Origin: an uncultured Clostridia bacterium
GTDB taxonomy: Bacteria; Bacillota; Clostridia; Lachnospirales; Anaerotignaceae
Assembly: GCA_944384265.1 (NCBI GenBank)
Contig: CALWSR010000008.1
Location: forward strand, 28,021 to 92,020
DNA: 64,000 nucleotides
Direction of reading: 5' to 3'
The notes under the pieces are model-generated. The model had not been told where the DNA came from, made no database searches, and was given only the letters and a program-made list of their open reading frames with translations. A program made the position numbers and the translations under genes. The stretch's first letter is position 1; each line of letters begins with the position of its first letter. Below, piece by piece: positions 35,719-47,906 of this stretch.

Positions 35719-36336
35719 TTATTTTAATGTAATAACCACATTACGATAGGGCTCTTCTCCTTCGCTGTATGTGGTGACATAACGGTCATTTTGTAAAGAA
35801 GAATGAATGATTCTCCTTTCATAAGGATTCATAGGCTCCAATACTACATTTTTTTTGGTCTGTTTTACTTTTTTTGCCAAATTATAAGCCAGGCTTTCCA
35901 ATGTTTCTTTCCTTCTTTGACGATAATTTTCTGTATCCAGCATAATGCTGATATAAGGGGCATTGCCTTTATTGACTACAAGACTGACAAGATATTGCAA
36001 AGAATCCAGTGTCTGTCCTCTTTTTCCAATCAAAACACCCATTTCCTCCCCTTTTAGTTCAATAGAAAGCTGTTTTTCCTTCAATGTTGTTTCAACAGAA
36101 ACAGTCAGGCCCATTGTTTGAAATATCTCCTGCAAAAAAGCCACAGCAATTTTATCCGGTTGAAATTTTTTTGCTACCTGTATAACGGCATCCTTTCCGC
36201 CAAACATTCCCAAAAAACCCTTTGTTCCCGGGTCAATGACAGTTACTTCCACTTCATCTTTAGAGGCATTGAGTTCTTTTAATGCTTCATGTAACGCATC
36301 ATCCACAGTTTTCCCACTTTTTGTTATTTTATCCAT
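35719..36336 (-). CDS. jag: RNA-binding protein Jag/KhpB
   Basis: KH-R3H RNA-binding protein linked to cell elongation and sporulation. The 205-residue protein has the Jag-N domain (about 1-50, KSGKTVDDALHEAL), a linker, the KH domain (about 80-150, EMGVLIGKRGQTLDSLQYLV), and the R3H domain (about 160-205, MNPYERRIIHSSLQ). Start 36336 overlaps the yidC stop by a few bases, and AAAGGAGG lies inside yidC. Confidence 0.95.
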   Translation of the reverse strand: MDKITKSGKTVDDALHEALKELNASKDEVEVTVIDPGTKGFLGMFGGKDAVIQVAKKFQPDKIAVAFLQEIFQTMGLTVSVETTLKEKQLSIELKGEEMGVLIGKRGQTLDSLQYLVSLVVNKGNAPYISIMLDTENYRQRRKETLESLAYNLAKKVKQTKKNVVLEPMNPYERRIIHSSLQNDRYVTTYSEGEEPYRNVVITLK

Positions 36337-37384
36337 TTTGCAGAGCCTCCTTTTCAAATTTCTTTTTAAAATGTTTCTTCAAAAGTATTTGCTGTATAAT
36401 AGAAATGAGATTGCTTACAATCCAGTAAAGCCCTAATGCTGCCGGCACATTGATTGTCATAACCCCCATCATAACAGGCATGAAATAAAGCATTGTTTTG
36501 GACATAGAATTGGTCATGGCTGCTGCCGGGTCATCTGGGGATGTGGTGTTTGTTGTCAGCTGCTGCATAATTTTTGCCTGTACCCATGTTGTAACAGCAG
36601 CAAATATGGGGATAAAAATGCCCGGGAAACCAAGACCGGCATTGTTAATCAATGAAATGCTAAAAAACATTTCAATATCGTCCTTTTGCTGCAATAATTG
36701 AGGCAAATTCTTTGCATTTTCTCCCAATGTATTCATCACATAGCTCCAGTCGGAGGCCTTAAAGCTGTCAATCAAAGCAAAGTTCTGTATGGTATTTGCA
36801 TCATAGCCTGCCTTTGTAAAACCATCCAACGCCGGCTCCAGACTTTGCCAAAATTCTAAATAGGGCTGAAATACTTCTAATCTGACAGCTTCTGGCGCAG
36901 CATTTAATATATTGGCAATATCGCTGTAATTTTGTGCAATCACATCTACATACAAATATGCCTGCTGAAAAATATAAAACAAAGCATATAATATGGGAAG
37001 CTGTATCAGCAAGGGCAAACAGCCCCCCAGCATATTAATGCCGTTTGCTTTTTGAAAATCCTGCAATTCTACATACATTTTTTGCTGAGAAAGCTGGTCC
37101 TTTTTATCTTTATATTTTGCTCTGATTTTGTTCATTTCCGGCTGCAGCTGCTGCAGCTTAAAGGATGATTTTTGTTGTTTAATCATCAAAGGAAACAATA
37201 TAAACTTTACTAATATTGTAAATAATATAATAGCAATGGCCAAGCTGCCATTTGTTGTAATACCGTATATAAACTGAAACAATACATTATAAACACTGCC
37301 TAACAATTTGGCAATGGGTCCAATGATAACATTTGGCTCTCTGATTGCCAGCAGCACACCGGCATCTGTAAACGAATGAAACAC
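36329..37384 (-). CDS. yidC: Membrane protein insertase YidC/Oxa1
   Basis: Inserts and folds inner-membrane proteins with or without Sec. The 351-residue protein has an N-terminal membrane region, the conserved second segment (IILFTILVKFILFPLMIKQQ with a basic residue inside the groove, near 55-74), a cytoplasmic helical hairpin (QPEMNKIRAKYKDKKDQ), then GGCLPLLIQLPILYALFYIF (near 125) and a C-terminal pair of helices. No signal peptide lipobox is seen, unlike SpoIIIJ of Bacillus. A roughly 100-residue extracytoplasmic insert follows residue 150. Confidence 0.95.
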   Translation of the reverse strand: MFHSFTDAGVLLAIREPNVIIGPIAKLLGSVYNVLFQFIYGITTNGSLAIAIILFTILVKFILFPLMIKQQKSSFKLQQLQPEMNKIRAKYKDKKDQLSQQKMYVELQDFQKANGINMLGGCLPLLIQLPILYALFYIFQQAYLYVDVIAQNYSDIANILNAAPEAVRLEVFQPYLEFWQSLEPALDGFTKAGYDANTIQNFALIDSFKASDWSYVMNTLGENAKNLPQLLQQKDDIEMFFSISLINNAGLGFPGIFIPIFAAVTTWVQAKIMQQLTTNTTSPDDPAAAMTNSMSKTMLYFMPVMMGVMTINVPAALGLYWIVSNLISIIQQILLKKHFKKKFEKEALQNG

Positions 37385-37451
37385 GCTTTTTCCTCCTTAT
37401 GAGAAGCAACATAGCAAATGTACTTCAAAAATAATGTTTCTCAAATTTTTT

Positions 37452-37691
37452 TCATTTTTCCTTTTTTTCCGGAACAGGGTCAAAACCGCCTTTATGAAGG
37501 GGATGGCATTTTAAAATACGTCTTATGGTTAAATAAAGGCCCTTTAGCACACCAAAACGGCTAATAGCAATATAAGCATATTCAGAACAGGTAGGAACAA
37601 AACGGCAATGAGGCCCTATATAAGGTGAAATTGCCACTTGGTACAATTTTATGATAAAAAGAAACCATTTTTTGATGCTGTTTTTTATCAT
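37452..37691 (-). CDS. yidD: Membrane protein insertion efficiency factor YidD
   Basis: Small membrane-associated helper of YidC insertion. The 79-residue protein has the family core [28 protein letters not shown] with two conserved Cys (quoted across residues 14-41, key residues C26 and C32) and [14 protein letters not shown] at the C-terminus. Start 37691 lies two bases after the rnpA stop; an upstream ATG would overlap rnpA. Confidence 0.93.
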   Translation of the reverse strand: MIKNSIKKWFLFIIKLYQVAISPYIGPHCRFVPTCSEYAYIAISRFGVLKGLYLTIRRILKCHPLHKGGFDPVPEKKEK

Positions 37692-37693
37692 AA

Positions 37694-38062
37694 TTATAAC
37701 CTGCATTCTTCTTTTTTTGCAGCCCTTGGTAAAAGCAAATTGTGCTTTTTTAACAAATGCTTCAAAGAACCTCTCACCTCTTCAAAGGAAGCAGTGCTTG
37801 TACAAACACGAGCAATAATAACAATATCATAGCCCCTTGCAACCCGCTCCTCTGTCAAACGATAGCTTTCCCGAATCAATCTGGTCACACGAGAACGAAC
37901 AACACTTTTGCCTACCCTTTTGCTGACAGAAATGCCAATATGATTGATTTGTCTGCCTGTTTTTACAACATACATCACCAAATGACGATTTGCTAAAGAT
38001 TTCCCTCTATTATATACATAACGAAACTGGAAATTTTTTTTTAACGATTCTGTGTGCTTCAC
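37694..38062 (-). CDS. rnpA: Ribonuclease P protein component
   Basis: Protein subunit of RNase P, binding the pre-tRNA 5' leader. The 122-residue protein has [20 protein letters not shown] and the RNR signature region [21 protein letters not shown] (near 58). It follows rpmH, separated by a hairpin, and overlaps no other gene but yidD closely. Confidence 0.95.
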   Translation of the reverse strand: MKHTESLKKNFQFRYVYNRGKSLANRHLVMYVVKTGRQINHIGISVSKRVGKSVVRSRVTRLIRESYRLTEERVARGYDIVIIARVCTSTASFEEVRGSLKHLLKKHNLLLPRAAKKEECRL

Positions 38063-38103
38063 ACCAAATTCCCCTTTCCAAAAAAGAGTACGTTACATAC
38101 AAT

Positions 38104-38126
38104 AAAAGGCCACAATTTGCGGCCTT
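38104..38126 (-). terminator. Hairpin between rpmH and rnpA
   Basis: AAGGCC (38106-38111) pairs with GGCCTT (38121-38126). On the minus strand it is followed by TTTTATTG. It is probably a partial terminator that sets the high rpmH to low rnpA ratio. Confidence 0.6.
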
Positions 38127-38153
38127 ATGCTACTTGCAGGTATAATCCCAACA

Positions 38154-38288
38154 TTATGCAGATAATACTTTTCTTCCTTTTCTTCTTCTGGCAGCCAATA
38201 CTTTTCTGCCATTTGCTGTACTCATTCTTTTACGAAAGCCGTGGACTTTGCTTCTCTGTCTTTTCTTTGGCTGAAATGTCATTTTCAT
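38154..38288 (-). CDS. rpmH: 50S ribosomal protein L34
   Basis: A 44-residue, strongly basic protein of the large subunit: [20 protein letters not shown] at the start and [17 protein letters not shown] at the end, the standard L34. AAAGGAGGTG lies upstream of ATG 38288. It is the first gene leftward from the origin, as in most bacteria. Confidence 0.97.
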   Translation of the reverse strand: MKMTFQPKKRQRSKVHGFRKRMSTANGRKVLAARRRKGRKVLSA

Positions 38289-39056
38289 AGTAATCCGCAC
38301 CTCCTTTTACCACATACCTATCCTTGCACATAGGCAAGCACTGTCCCTATTATAGTAAAAAATCTAATATACGTCAAGAAAAAATTCCGTTTTTTCAATC
38401 TATATAAGCTTTTGAACAAAATAAATCAAAAAAAACACGCTTTTTTTGATTTTTGTATTGTTATTTTTTTAACATATAATTGATATTTTTTTAACATATG
38501 ATATAACCTGTTTTTGTATGAATTTGTAGAAAGCAGTTTTATTGTTATTTTATTAACAAAATATTTTTTTCATTTATTTTTATGCTTCTTCAACACAAAA
38601 TATTGTTTTTTTATGCTGCACTCATACAAAATATGGCTTTTTTATACACCATATATTTTTATTTTTGCAATAACAAAAAAAATTTAGAAAGATTATGTAA
38701 TAAAAGCTGTTGATAACTTTTTATTCTTTTGCTATACTAGTTATCAAGATTATTCACTTTGTTCACACAGCTTTTTTTACACATCATAATATTATCCACA
38801 AACTGTGGATAATATTGTGGATAAATTGGTATTTATTCACTTTTTTATAGCATTTATACACAACTACATGAGATTTTTCCCCATTTTAACGGCATTTCTA
38901 TTGTTAAAACGGAAAAATCTTTTTTATGCGGATATTGTTTATAACATCTGCTTTTTTATTTTTTACTACTTACTTATCTACACCTATGATAAGTATTTTG
39001 TGGTATTTTTTAAAAATTATCCACAATATCTATATTAAAATTACAGGGGGAAAACT
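38289..39056. other. Replication origin, dnaA-upstream part (oriC/incAB-like)
   Basis: A 768-base AT-rich gap between rpmH and dnaA. DnaA boxes: TGTTGATAA (38708-38716), TTATCAAGA-like (38750-38758), TTATCCACA (38792-38800), TGTGGATAA (38804-38812 and 38816-38824), TTATCTACA (38974-38982), and TTATCCACA (39017-39025). Four lie within 33 bases around a near-palindrome. It also carries the divergent rpmH and dnaA promoters, so DnaA autoregulation is likely. Confidence 0.9.
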
Positions 39057-40385
39057 ATGGAAAAAATGAAACAATATTGGAATGAGGCTTTAAAAATCAT
39101 AGAAGAAGAAAGTTCTTCTCCTGTTAGTTTTGAAACTTGGATTGCCCCTATTATTCCATATAAAATAGAAGGAAACACTTTTGTGTTACAAATTGGTGAA
39201 CCTTTTTATCGTGATATGATTGAAAAACGCTATCTTTCTCTCATTCATAATGCTGTAAAAAAAGTGACAAATACAGACTATAAAATAAAAATTATTACAG
39301 AAGATGATTTATATCCCACAGAAAAAATTTCTGATTTTAATGAAAATCCATCTTCTATTACAAATAATTTAAATCCTCGTTATATATTCAGCTCCTTTGT
39401 AGTAGGAAACAGCAACAGGCTGGCACACGCAGCTTCACTGGCCGTTGCCGAATCTCCTGCTCAGGCATACAACCCATTATTTTTGTATGGCAATTCAGGG
39501 CTTGGCAAAACACACTTAATGCATTCCATTGCCCACTACATTTTGAATAAAGATCCTTCTGCAAAGGTATTATATGTAACAAGCGAAACATTTACCAATG
39601 AATTGATTACATCCATACAAAACAACAAAAATGAAGAATTCCGCAATAAATACCGCAACATTGATGTTTTGCTAATTGATGACATTCAGTTTATATCTAA
39701 AAAAGAAGGTACACAAGAAGAATTTTTTCATACCTTTAATGCTCTGCATGAATCCAATAAACAAATCATCATATCCAGTGACCGTCCTCCCAAGGAAATC
39801 AAAACACTGGAGGACCGTCTTCGCAATCGTTTTGAATGGGGGCTGATTGCTGACATACAAGCTCCCGACTATGAAACACGCATTGCCATATTAAGAAAAA
39901 AAGCAGACACAGAGCAGCTGCCTGTCAATGATGATGTTATGGCTTTCATTGCAAAAAGCATTGTTTCCAATATCAGAGAATTAGAAGGTGCTTTGACACG
40001 TACTGTGGCCTATGCTACACTGACCAACCAAACCATATCTGTGGAGCTGGCTGAAACTGCACTAAAAGATATTTTTAGTGAAAATACTTCTGTACAAATC
40101 ACTACTTCTTTGATACAAGAAATTGTTTCCAATTACTATAACATCCGTGTAGAAGACATTCAAGGAAGCAAAAAGCCCAAAAATATTGCATTTCCAAGAC
40201 AAATTGCCATGTATCTTTGCAGAAAGCTATTAGACCTTTCCTTGCCTAAAATTGGAGAGGAATTTGGAGGACGTGACCATACCACAGTCATTTATGCTGT
40301 TTCTAAAATTGAAAAGGCATTGGAAAATGACAGCAGCCTTCAAAAGGTAATATTTGAACTGGAAAAACAAATTAAAGGGCAATGA
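39057..40385 (+). CDS. dnaA: Chromosomal replication initiator DnaA
   Basis: AAA+ ATPase that binds DnaA boxes and melts oriC. The 442-residue protein has N-terminal domain I (about 1-85), a short linker, AAA+ domain III with [17 protein letters not shown] (Walker A near 145), [20 protein letters not shown] (Walker B), and the arginine finger region [13 protein letters not shown]-binding domain IV at about 350-442 has [13 protein letters not shown] and [20 protein letters not shown] precedes ATG 39057. It is flanked by DnaA boxes on both sides. Confidence 0.98.
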   Translation: MEKMKQYWNEALKIIEEESSSPVSFETWIAPIIPYKIEGNTFVLQIGEPFYRDMIEKRYLSLIHNAVKKVTNTDYKIKIITEDDLYPTEKISDFNENPSSITNNLNPRYIFSSFVVGNSNRLAHAASLAVAESPAQAYNPLFLYGNSGLGKTHLMHSIAHYILNKDPSAKVLYVTSETFTNELITSIQNNKNEEFRNKYRNIDVLLIDDIQFISKKEGTQEEFFHTFNALHESNKQIIISSDRPPKEIKTLEDRLRNRFEWGLIADIQAPDYETRIAILRKKADTEQLPVNDDVMAFIAKSIVSNIRELEGALTRTVAYATLTNQTISVELAETALKDIFSENTSVQITTSLIQEIVSNYYNIRVEDIQGSKKPKNIAFPRQIAMYLCRKLLDLSLPKIGEEFGGRDHTTVIYAVSKIEKALENDSSLQKVIFELEKQIKGQ

Positions 40386-40613
40386 TTTTTGCTGTGAAAT
40401 ACTTGTATTATTTTTGGGGATAACTTTATTTTTGGGGATAACTTGTGGATTATGTGGATAACATTATGTTTTTTGGATAGCTTATCCACATAGTTATAAA
40501 AACTCTTTTTTCCCATATCACACTGATTTTGACCGTTATCCACAATATCACAGCCACTACTACTACTACTGCGAAATTAATCTTTTTATTTTTTCTATTT
40601 ATCCATAAAGGAG
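40386..40613. other. Replication origin, dnaA-dnaN part with DnaA-trio-like unwinding motif
   Basis: DnaA boxes: GGGGATAAC twice (from about 40416 and 40434), TGTGGATTA (40444-40452), TGTGGATAA (40453-40461), TTATCCACA (40482-40490), and TTATCCACA (40536-40544). Eleven bases after the last box lie five ACT repeats (40556-40570; TAG repeats on the other strand), then an AT-rich tract before dnaN. This box/trio/AT order matches the Bacillus basal unwinding system. Confidence 0.88.
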
Positions 40614-40625
40614 TTGTTCACATAT

Positions 40626-41726
40626 ATGAAATTACACTGCTCAAGAGAATTGCTGCTCAATGCTTTGACCATTGTCAACAAAGCCATTTCTAATAAAACA
40701 ACATTAGATATTTTAAAATGCATATTATTGACTGCTTCAGAAAAAGGACTGATTGTTACAGCAACGGATTTAGAACTGGGGATTCAATCAGCTCCCATTG
40801 CCGCAGCCATAGAGCAATCTGGTTCTGTTGCATTGGATGCACATCTTTTTACAGAAATTATACGAAAAGTAAATGGTACAGAAGTTTTTATTCAAACAAA
40901 TGAAAAAAATGAAACGTCTATTTCCTGCGGTTTTTCTGATTTTAAAATTATGGGACAATCTGGAGAGGACTTTCCTGCACTTCCTGAAGTGGAAAAAAAA
41001 CAAGAATATAAAATGCTGCAATCCCATTTGAAAAATATGATTCGACAAACCATTTTTTCTATTGCACAGGAGGAATCAAAACCCATATTAACAGGTGAGC
41101 TGTTGGAATTAAAACAAAATCAAATCCAAATGGTTTCTGTGGATGGATATCGTATTTCATTTCGAAAGGAAGCATTATCTGAAAATGACAGAGAAATAAA
41201 GGTTGTCGTTCCAGGAAAGACACTTTCTGAAATCAATAAAATTTTAAGCAGTGAAGAAAAAATAGTTTTATTATATGTTACAGACAAACACATCTTGTTT
41301 GACATCGATGGCAATATTGTAGTATCTCGTTTATTGGAAGGAGATTACATAAAATATGAACAAAGCTTTTCAGAGGATTATAAGACAAAATTTTATGTAA
41401 ACGCAACCGATTTCTTACAAACATTGGAAAGAGTTTCATTGGTATCCAGAGATGCGAAAAAAACACCTGTAAAATTAGATATTACAGAAAAAAAATTGAT
41501 TGTAAAAGCACAGACAGAAATGGGCACGGCCTATGAAGAAATGCATGTGGATGTGGAAGGGGAAGCACTCCAAATTGCTTTTAACCCAAGATATTTGATA
41601 GAGGCTCTCAAGGTCATAGAGGATGATAAAGTGGCAGTACAATTTACCACTTCATTAAGCCCTTGTATCATGAAGCCCTTACAGGGAGAGGCATTTCGCT
41701 ATTTAATACTGCCTCTGCGTTTATAA
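40626..41726 (+). CDS. dnaN: DNA polymerase III sliding clamp (beta subunit)
   Basis: Ring-shaped processivity clamp. The 366-residue protein has three similar clamp folds: MKLHCSRELLLNALTIVNKA in the first (1-120), and TGELLELKQNQIQMVSVDGYR in the second. The C-terminal PLQGEAFRYLILPLRL is the typical end that forms the hydrophobic binding pocket. ATG 40626 is chosen; the TTG at 40614 sits on top of AAAGGAG. Confidence 0.97.
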   Translation: MKLHCSRELLLNALTIVNKAISNKTTLDILKCILLTASEKGLIVTATDLELGIQSAPIAAAIEQSGSVALDAHLFTEIIRKVNGTEVFIQTNEKNETSISCGFSDFKIMGQSGEDFPALPEVEKKQEYKMLQSHLKNMIRQTIFSIAQEESKPILTGELLELKQNQIQMVSVDGYRISFRKEALSENDREIKVVVPGKTLSEINKILSSEEKIVLLYVTDKHILFDIDGNIVVSRLLEGDYIKYEQSFSEDYKTKFYVNATDFLQTLERVSLVSRDAKKTPVKLDITEKKLIVKAQTEMGTAYEEMHVDVEGEALQIAFNPRYLIEALKVIEDDKVAVQFTTSLSPCIMKPLQGEAFRYLILPLRL

Positions 41727-41742
41727 TGAAAGGAATGAGCAG

Positions 41743-41952
41743 ATGGAAGAAATAAAAATTAAAACAGAATTTATAAAATTACAACAGCTTTTAAAATTGG
41801 CTGGCTTGGTAGACCAAGGCTCTGATGCCAAAATATATATTACAAATGGCTTTGTCACAGTAAATGGTGTTGTTGTTACAGAAAGAGGGAAAAAAATATA
41901 TCCTGGGGATGTTGTGGTATACAAAGAAGAAAAAGAAATAAAAATTATATAA
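41743..41952 (+). CDS. yaaA: S4-domain RNA-binding protein YaaA
   Basis: A 69-residue S4-like protein always found between dnaN and recF in Firmicutes, with a proposed ribosome-assembly role. It has FIKLQQLLKLAGLVDQGSDAK and GFVTVNGVVVTERGKKIYPG, the S4 fold. AAAGGAATGAG precedes it. A strong terminator lies between it and recF. Confidence 0.93.
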   Translation: MEEIKIKTEFIKLQQLLKLAGLVDQGSDAKIYITNGFVTVNGVVVTERGKKIYPGDVVVYKEEKEIKII

Positions 41953-41988
41953 ATCATTTTTGGAATATAAAACACATGATTTATCAAA

Positions 41989-42022
41989 GCAAAGCTGCAG
42001 TGTTTCTGCAGCTTTGCTTTTT
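41989..42022 (+). terminator. Strong intrinsic terminator between yaaA and recF
   Basis: GCAAAGCTGCAG (41989-42000) pairs perfectly with CTGCAGCTTTGC (42006-42017), followed by TTTTTC. It ends about 15 bases before the recF start, so recF may be attenuated or use its own promoter. Confidence 0.85.
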
Positions 42023-42037
42023 CAGGCAGGTGAATGG

Positions 42038-43126
42038 ATGTATATAGAAAAAATATCTTTAAAGGGCTATCGCAATTTGAATGAAATGACAATTGATTTA
42101 AAAAATGGCATTAATATTTTTTATGGTGCAAATGCACAAGGAAAAACCAATTTTTTAGAAGCCATTTATATTTGTGCTTCCGGACGTTCCTTAAGAACCA
42201 GAAACGATAGCCAGCTTATACACTTTGATGCGCCGGAAAGTCATATACAAATACACATAAAAAAAGAAAACAGAAATGATAAAATAGATATTCATTTGAA
42301 AAAAGAAAATAAAAAGGGCATTGCCGTCAATGGTATTCCCATAAAAAAACTAGGAGATTTATTTGGCACCTGTCATGCTGTGATATTTTCTCCGGAGGAC
42401 TTAAATTTGATTAAAGAAGGCCCAGGGGAAAGAAGGCGTTTTATGGATATGGAAATTTGTCAGATGGATGCCGTGTATTATTATAATCTTCAGCAATATT
42501 ATCGCATTTTAAAACAAAGAAATCATTTATTGAAGGAAATACAAAAAAATGCTGGGGTAAAAGATACCCTTTTTGTGTGGGATGAGCAGCTGATTGATAT
42601 GGCAAAGCGGATTATAGCCTCTAGAAGAGATTTTTTAGAAAAGCTAAATGAAATGGCCTCTCAAAAGCAAATAAGGCTGACAGGGGGCAAAGACCGGCTG
42701 AAAATAGAATATAAACCAAATAGCTGGGAAAATCAATTGGAGGATAAAATAAAAAGAAATCTGCAAAGAGATATATTGCTGGGAGCAACACAATCCGGAC
42801 CTCACAAAGATGATATTTTATTTTTGGTCAATGGCAATGATGTCAAGCAATATGGTTCTCAGGGACAACAAAGAACCACAGCATTGGCAACCAGATTGGC
42901 AGAAATTGATTTGATAGAGCAGGAAACGGGGCAAAAGCCTATATTGCTTTTGGATGATGTGCTTTCTGAGCTGGATAAAAGCCGTCAGAGCTTTTTAATG
43001 GAAAGTATAGGAGATTTACAAGCGGTGATTACCTGCACAGGCATTGAGGACGTGATAAAAGGGTATATAGGGCAAGCCTATTTATATTGTGTAGAAGAGG
43101 GAAATATACAAAAAATCAATGCTTGA
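42038..43126 (+). CDS. recF: DNA repair and replication protein RecF
   Basis: SMC-like ATPase that loads RecA at gaps. The 362-residue protein has IEKISLKGYRNL at the start, Walker A FYGANAQGKTNFLEAIYI (near 30), the signature QQRTTALATRLAEI (near 285), and Walker B PILLLDDVLSELDKSR (near 310). Start 42038 has GGCAGGTG; the ORF extends upstream through the terminator hairpin, which argues against an earlier start. Confidence 0.96.
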   Translation: MYIEKISLKGYRNLNEMTIDLKNGINIFYGANAQGKTNFLEAIYICASGRSLRTRNDSQLIHFDAPESHIQIHIKKENRNDKIDIHLKKENKKGIAVNGIPIKKLGDLFGTCHAVIFSPEDLNLIKEGPGERRRFMDMEICQMDAVYYYNLQQYYRILKQRNHLLKEIQKNAGVKDTLFVWDEQLIDMAKRIIASRRDFLEKLNEMASQKQIRLTGGKDRLKIEYKPNSWENQLEDKIKRNLQRDILLGATQSGPHKDDILFLVNGNDVKQYGSQGQQRTTALATRLAEIDLIEQETGQKPILLLDDVLSELDKSRQSFLMESIGDLQAVITCTGIEDVIKGYIGQAYLYCVEEGNIQKINA

Positions 43127-43317
43127 AAGTACTTTCAAATTATTGATAAAAAAATATCAAATTTCAAAATGGCTCATAGCTTTTACAGTAAAATATTGGA
43201 TAAAAAATTAACAAATACCATTGCTGTACAATAAGAATCACAATATTTTTATATTTGATGGTACATTTTTCATTATTAAGGTAGAAAAAAAGAAATAAAA
43301 AAAGTATAAAATATTAC

Positions 43318-43348
43318 AAAAGCCTTGAAATAAAAGGCTTTTTTTTAC
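43318..43348 (+). terminator. Terminator after recF
   Basis: AAAAGCCTT (43318-43326) pairs with AAGGCTTTT (43334-43342), then a T-run. It is about 190 bases past the recF stop, just before the gyrB promoter. The preceding AT-rich gap holds nothing else recognisable. Confidence 0.8.
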
Positions 43349-45346
<1,998 letters not shown>

Positions 45347-45392
45347 TACTTTTTTTCATAAAGACCTTTTAAGAAAGGACGTTACTATTGTT

Positions 45393-47900
45393 ATGGATAA
45401 TATCAATAAAACAGACAAAATAGTGGGCATCAACATAGAAGATGAAATGAAAAACTGCTATATTGATTATGCAATGAGTGTCATTGTAGCCCGTGCATTG
45501 CCCGATGTAAGAGACGGCTTGAAGCCTGTGCAAAGAAGAATATTATATTCTATGGGAGAAATGAATTTGGAGCCAAACAAGCCCTATAAAAAATCAGCCC
45601 GTATTGTGGGTGATACCATGGGAAAATACCACCCCCATGGTGACAGCTCCATTTATCAGGCTATGGTACGTATGGCCCAAAGCTTTTCCATGCGGTATAT
45701 GCTGGTGGACGGACATGGAAATTTTGGCTCGGTCGATGGGGATGGTGCGGCGGCACAGCGTTATACAGAGGCCAGAATGTCCCGCATTGCGTTGGAAATG
45801 CTGGCGGATATTGATAAAAATACAGTGGATTTTGTGCCAAATTACAGCGAAGAGGTCAAAGAGCCTACTGTACTGCCTGCCAGAGTGCCAAATCTTTTAA
45901 TCAATGGTTCCTCCGGTATTGCAGTGGGTATGGCAACAAACATTCCTCCCCACAATTTGTCGGAGGTTATTGATGGCGTTGTAAAAATCATTGACAATCA
46001 TGTGCAGCTGCAAAGGGAAACATCAGTAGAAGAATTGATGGAAATTATAAAAGGACCGGATTTTCCCACAGGCGGCGTGATTATGGGAAAAAGCGGCATT
46101 CGCAGTGCCTATGGTACAGGAAGAGGAAAAATAAGGGTGCGTGCCGTTTCGGAAATAGAGCCTATGTCAAATGGCAGAGAACGGATTGTGGTAACAGAAA
46201 TACCTTATCAGGTAAATAAAGCAAGGCTTATTGAAAAAATAGCCGATTTGGTAAAGGAAAGACGAGTAGAGGGCATCAGCGATATCAGAGATGAATCCAA
46301 CAGAAAGGGTATGCGTATTGTCATTGAATTGAAAAAGGATGCCAATGCCGGTGTGGTGCTGAACAATTTATATAAATATACACAGCTGGAGGAAAGCTTT
46401 GGCGTGATTATGATTGCCCTTGTAAAAAACAGACCTGAGGTGCTGAATTTAAAGCAGGTGCTGGAGGAATATTTAAAACATCAAAAAGAGGTTGTTACAA
46501 GACGTACACAATTTGATTTGGATAAAGCAGAAAAAAGAGCCCATATATTGGAAGGACTAAAAATTGCATTGGACCATATTGATGAAGTCATTCGTATTAT
46601 CAGAAGCAGCTATGATGACGGAAAAATAAAACTGATGGAACGCTTTGAATTTTCTGAGGTACAGGCACAGGCCATATTAGAGATGCAGCTGCGTCGTTTG
46701 CAGGGACTGGAGCATGAAAAAATTGATAAAGAATATAGAGAGCTGCTGGAAAAAATAAAAGAATATAAAGCCATATTGTCTGATGAAAGCTTGCTCTATG
46801 GCGTAATAAAAGAAGAAATTTTGATTGTAAAAGCAAAATATGGAGATGAACGTCAGACACAAATACTGCATCATGTGGAAAATATAGAGGATGAGGATTT
46901 GATTGACGAAGAAACCAGTGTGTTTACATTATCTCATCTAAACTATATTAAAAGAACACCTCTTATGACATATAAAAGCCAAAACAGAGGCGGCAGAGGC
47001 ATTATGGGAATGCAGACAAGAGAAGAGGACTTTGTAAAGGATTTATTTTTAGGTTCTACCCATGATTATATTCTCTTTTTTACAAACAAAGGGCGGGTAT
47101 ATCGTCTAAAGGGCTATGAAGTGCCTGAGGCAGGCAGAATGGCAAGAGGAAATGCCATTGTAAATCTCATTGAAATTGATTCTGACGAAACCATTACAGC
47201 CATGATTCCTGTCAGAGAATTTAAAGAAGACGAGTATCTGGTGATGATTACAAAAGACGGTATTATCAAAAAAACAGATATGATGCATTTTGCCAACATC
47301 CGAAAGGGCGGTTTGACGGCCATTGGCTTAAGGGCTGAGGACCGTTTGATATCTGTGCTTGTGACAAACGGCAGTGATGAAATATTGGTTGCTACCAGAA
47401 AAGGTATGGGAATCAAATTTTTAGAGCAGGATGTACGCCCTATGACAAGACAGGCCACAGGTGTAAAAGCCATTACATTAAAACAAGAGGATTATGTGGT
47501 GTCCGGTGTGAAAATAAAGGATGGTTCCAAAATACTCAATGTTACAGAAAAAGGATATGGCAAGCGTACCAGTGCAGAAGATTTTAACATACAATACCGT
47601 GGAGGAAAAGGCGTTAAAATACATCAGCTGACAGAAAAAACAGGACTTTTGACAGGTGTTGTTGTAGTGGATGAAAATGAAGAGCTGATGCTCATTACTT
47701 CCGAAGGCGTTATCATTCGATTGAGAGGAAGGGATATTTCTTGCTTTGGAAGAATTTCTCAGGGTGTCAAGCTGATGAATTTAAATGAAAATGTGAGTGT
47801 AGTGGGCATTGCAAAAATTTCTGAGGAGGATATTCAAGAGGAAGAGATACAAATGGAGGAAGCAATAGAGCCTCAGGAAATATTAGAGGAAACAGAATAA
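45393..47900 (+). CDS. gyrA: DNA gyrase subunit A
   Basis: DNA cleavage and religation subunit. The 835-residue protein has the winged-helix region with [17 protein letters not shown] (quinolone region: Ser near 83), the catalytic Tyr in [11 protein letters not shown] (near 122), and a coiled-coil tower. The C-terminal six-blade pinwheel includes the GyrA box [11 protein letters not shown] (near 530; consensus QRRGGKG), which marks it as gyrase rather than topo IV. The acidic tail ends [21 protein letters not shown] duplicated terminator and a repeat element follow it. Confidence 0.98.
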   Translation: MDNINKTDKIVGINIEDEMKNCYIDYAMSVIVARALPDVRDGLKPVQRRILYSMGEMNLEPNKPYKKSARIVGDTMGKYHPHGDSSIYQAMVRMAQSFSMRYMLVDGHGNFGSVDGDGAAAQRYTEARMSRIALEMLADIDKNTVDFVPNYSEEVKEPTVLPARVPNLLINGSSGIAVGMATNIPPHNLSEVIDGVVKIIDNHVQLQRETSVEELMEIIKGPDFPTGGVIMGKSGIRSAYGTGRGKIRVRAVSEIEPMSNGRERIVVTEIPYQVNKARLIEKIADLVKERRVEGISDIRDESNRKGMRIVIELKKDANAGVVLNNLYKYTQLEESFGVIMIALVKNRPEVLNLKQVLEEYLKHQKEVVTRRTQFDLDKAEKRAHILEGLKIALDHIDEVIRIIRSSYDDGKIKLMERFEFSEVQAQAILEMQLRRLQGLEHEKIDKEYRELLEKIKEYKAILSDESLLYGVIKEEILIVKAKYGDERQTQILHHVENIEDEDLIDEETSVFTLSHLNYIKRTPLMTYKSQNRGGRGIMGMQTREEDFVKDLFLGSTHDYILFFTNKGRVYRLKGYEVPEAGRMARGNAIVNLIEIDSDETITAMIPVREFKEDEYLVMITKDGIIKKTDMMHFANIRKGGLTAIGLRAEDRLISVLVTNGSDEILVATRKGMGIKFLEQDVRPMTRQATGVKAITLKQEDYVVSGVKIKDGSKILNVTEKGYGKRTSAEDFNIQYRGGKGVKIHQLTEKTGLLTGVVVVDENEELMLITSEGVIIRLRGRDISCFGRISQGVKLMNLNENVSVVGIAKISEEDIQEEEIQMEEAIEPQEILEETE

Positions 47901-47906
47901 TATAAA

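Noticed and set aside
40556..40570. The ACT repeat as a simple microsatellite or CRISPR-like feature
   Set aside because: Its place 11 bases from a DnaA box and before an AT-rich tract in the dnaA-dnaN gap fits a DnaA-trio better. No CRISPR repeats occur anywhere in the window.
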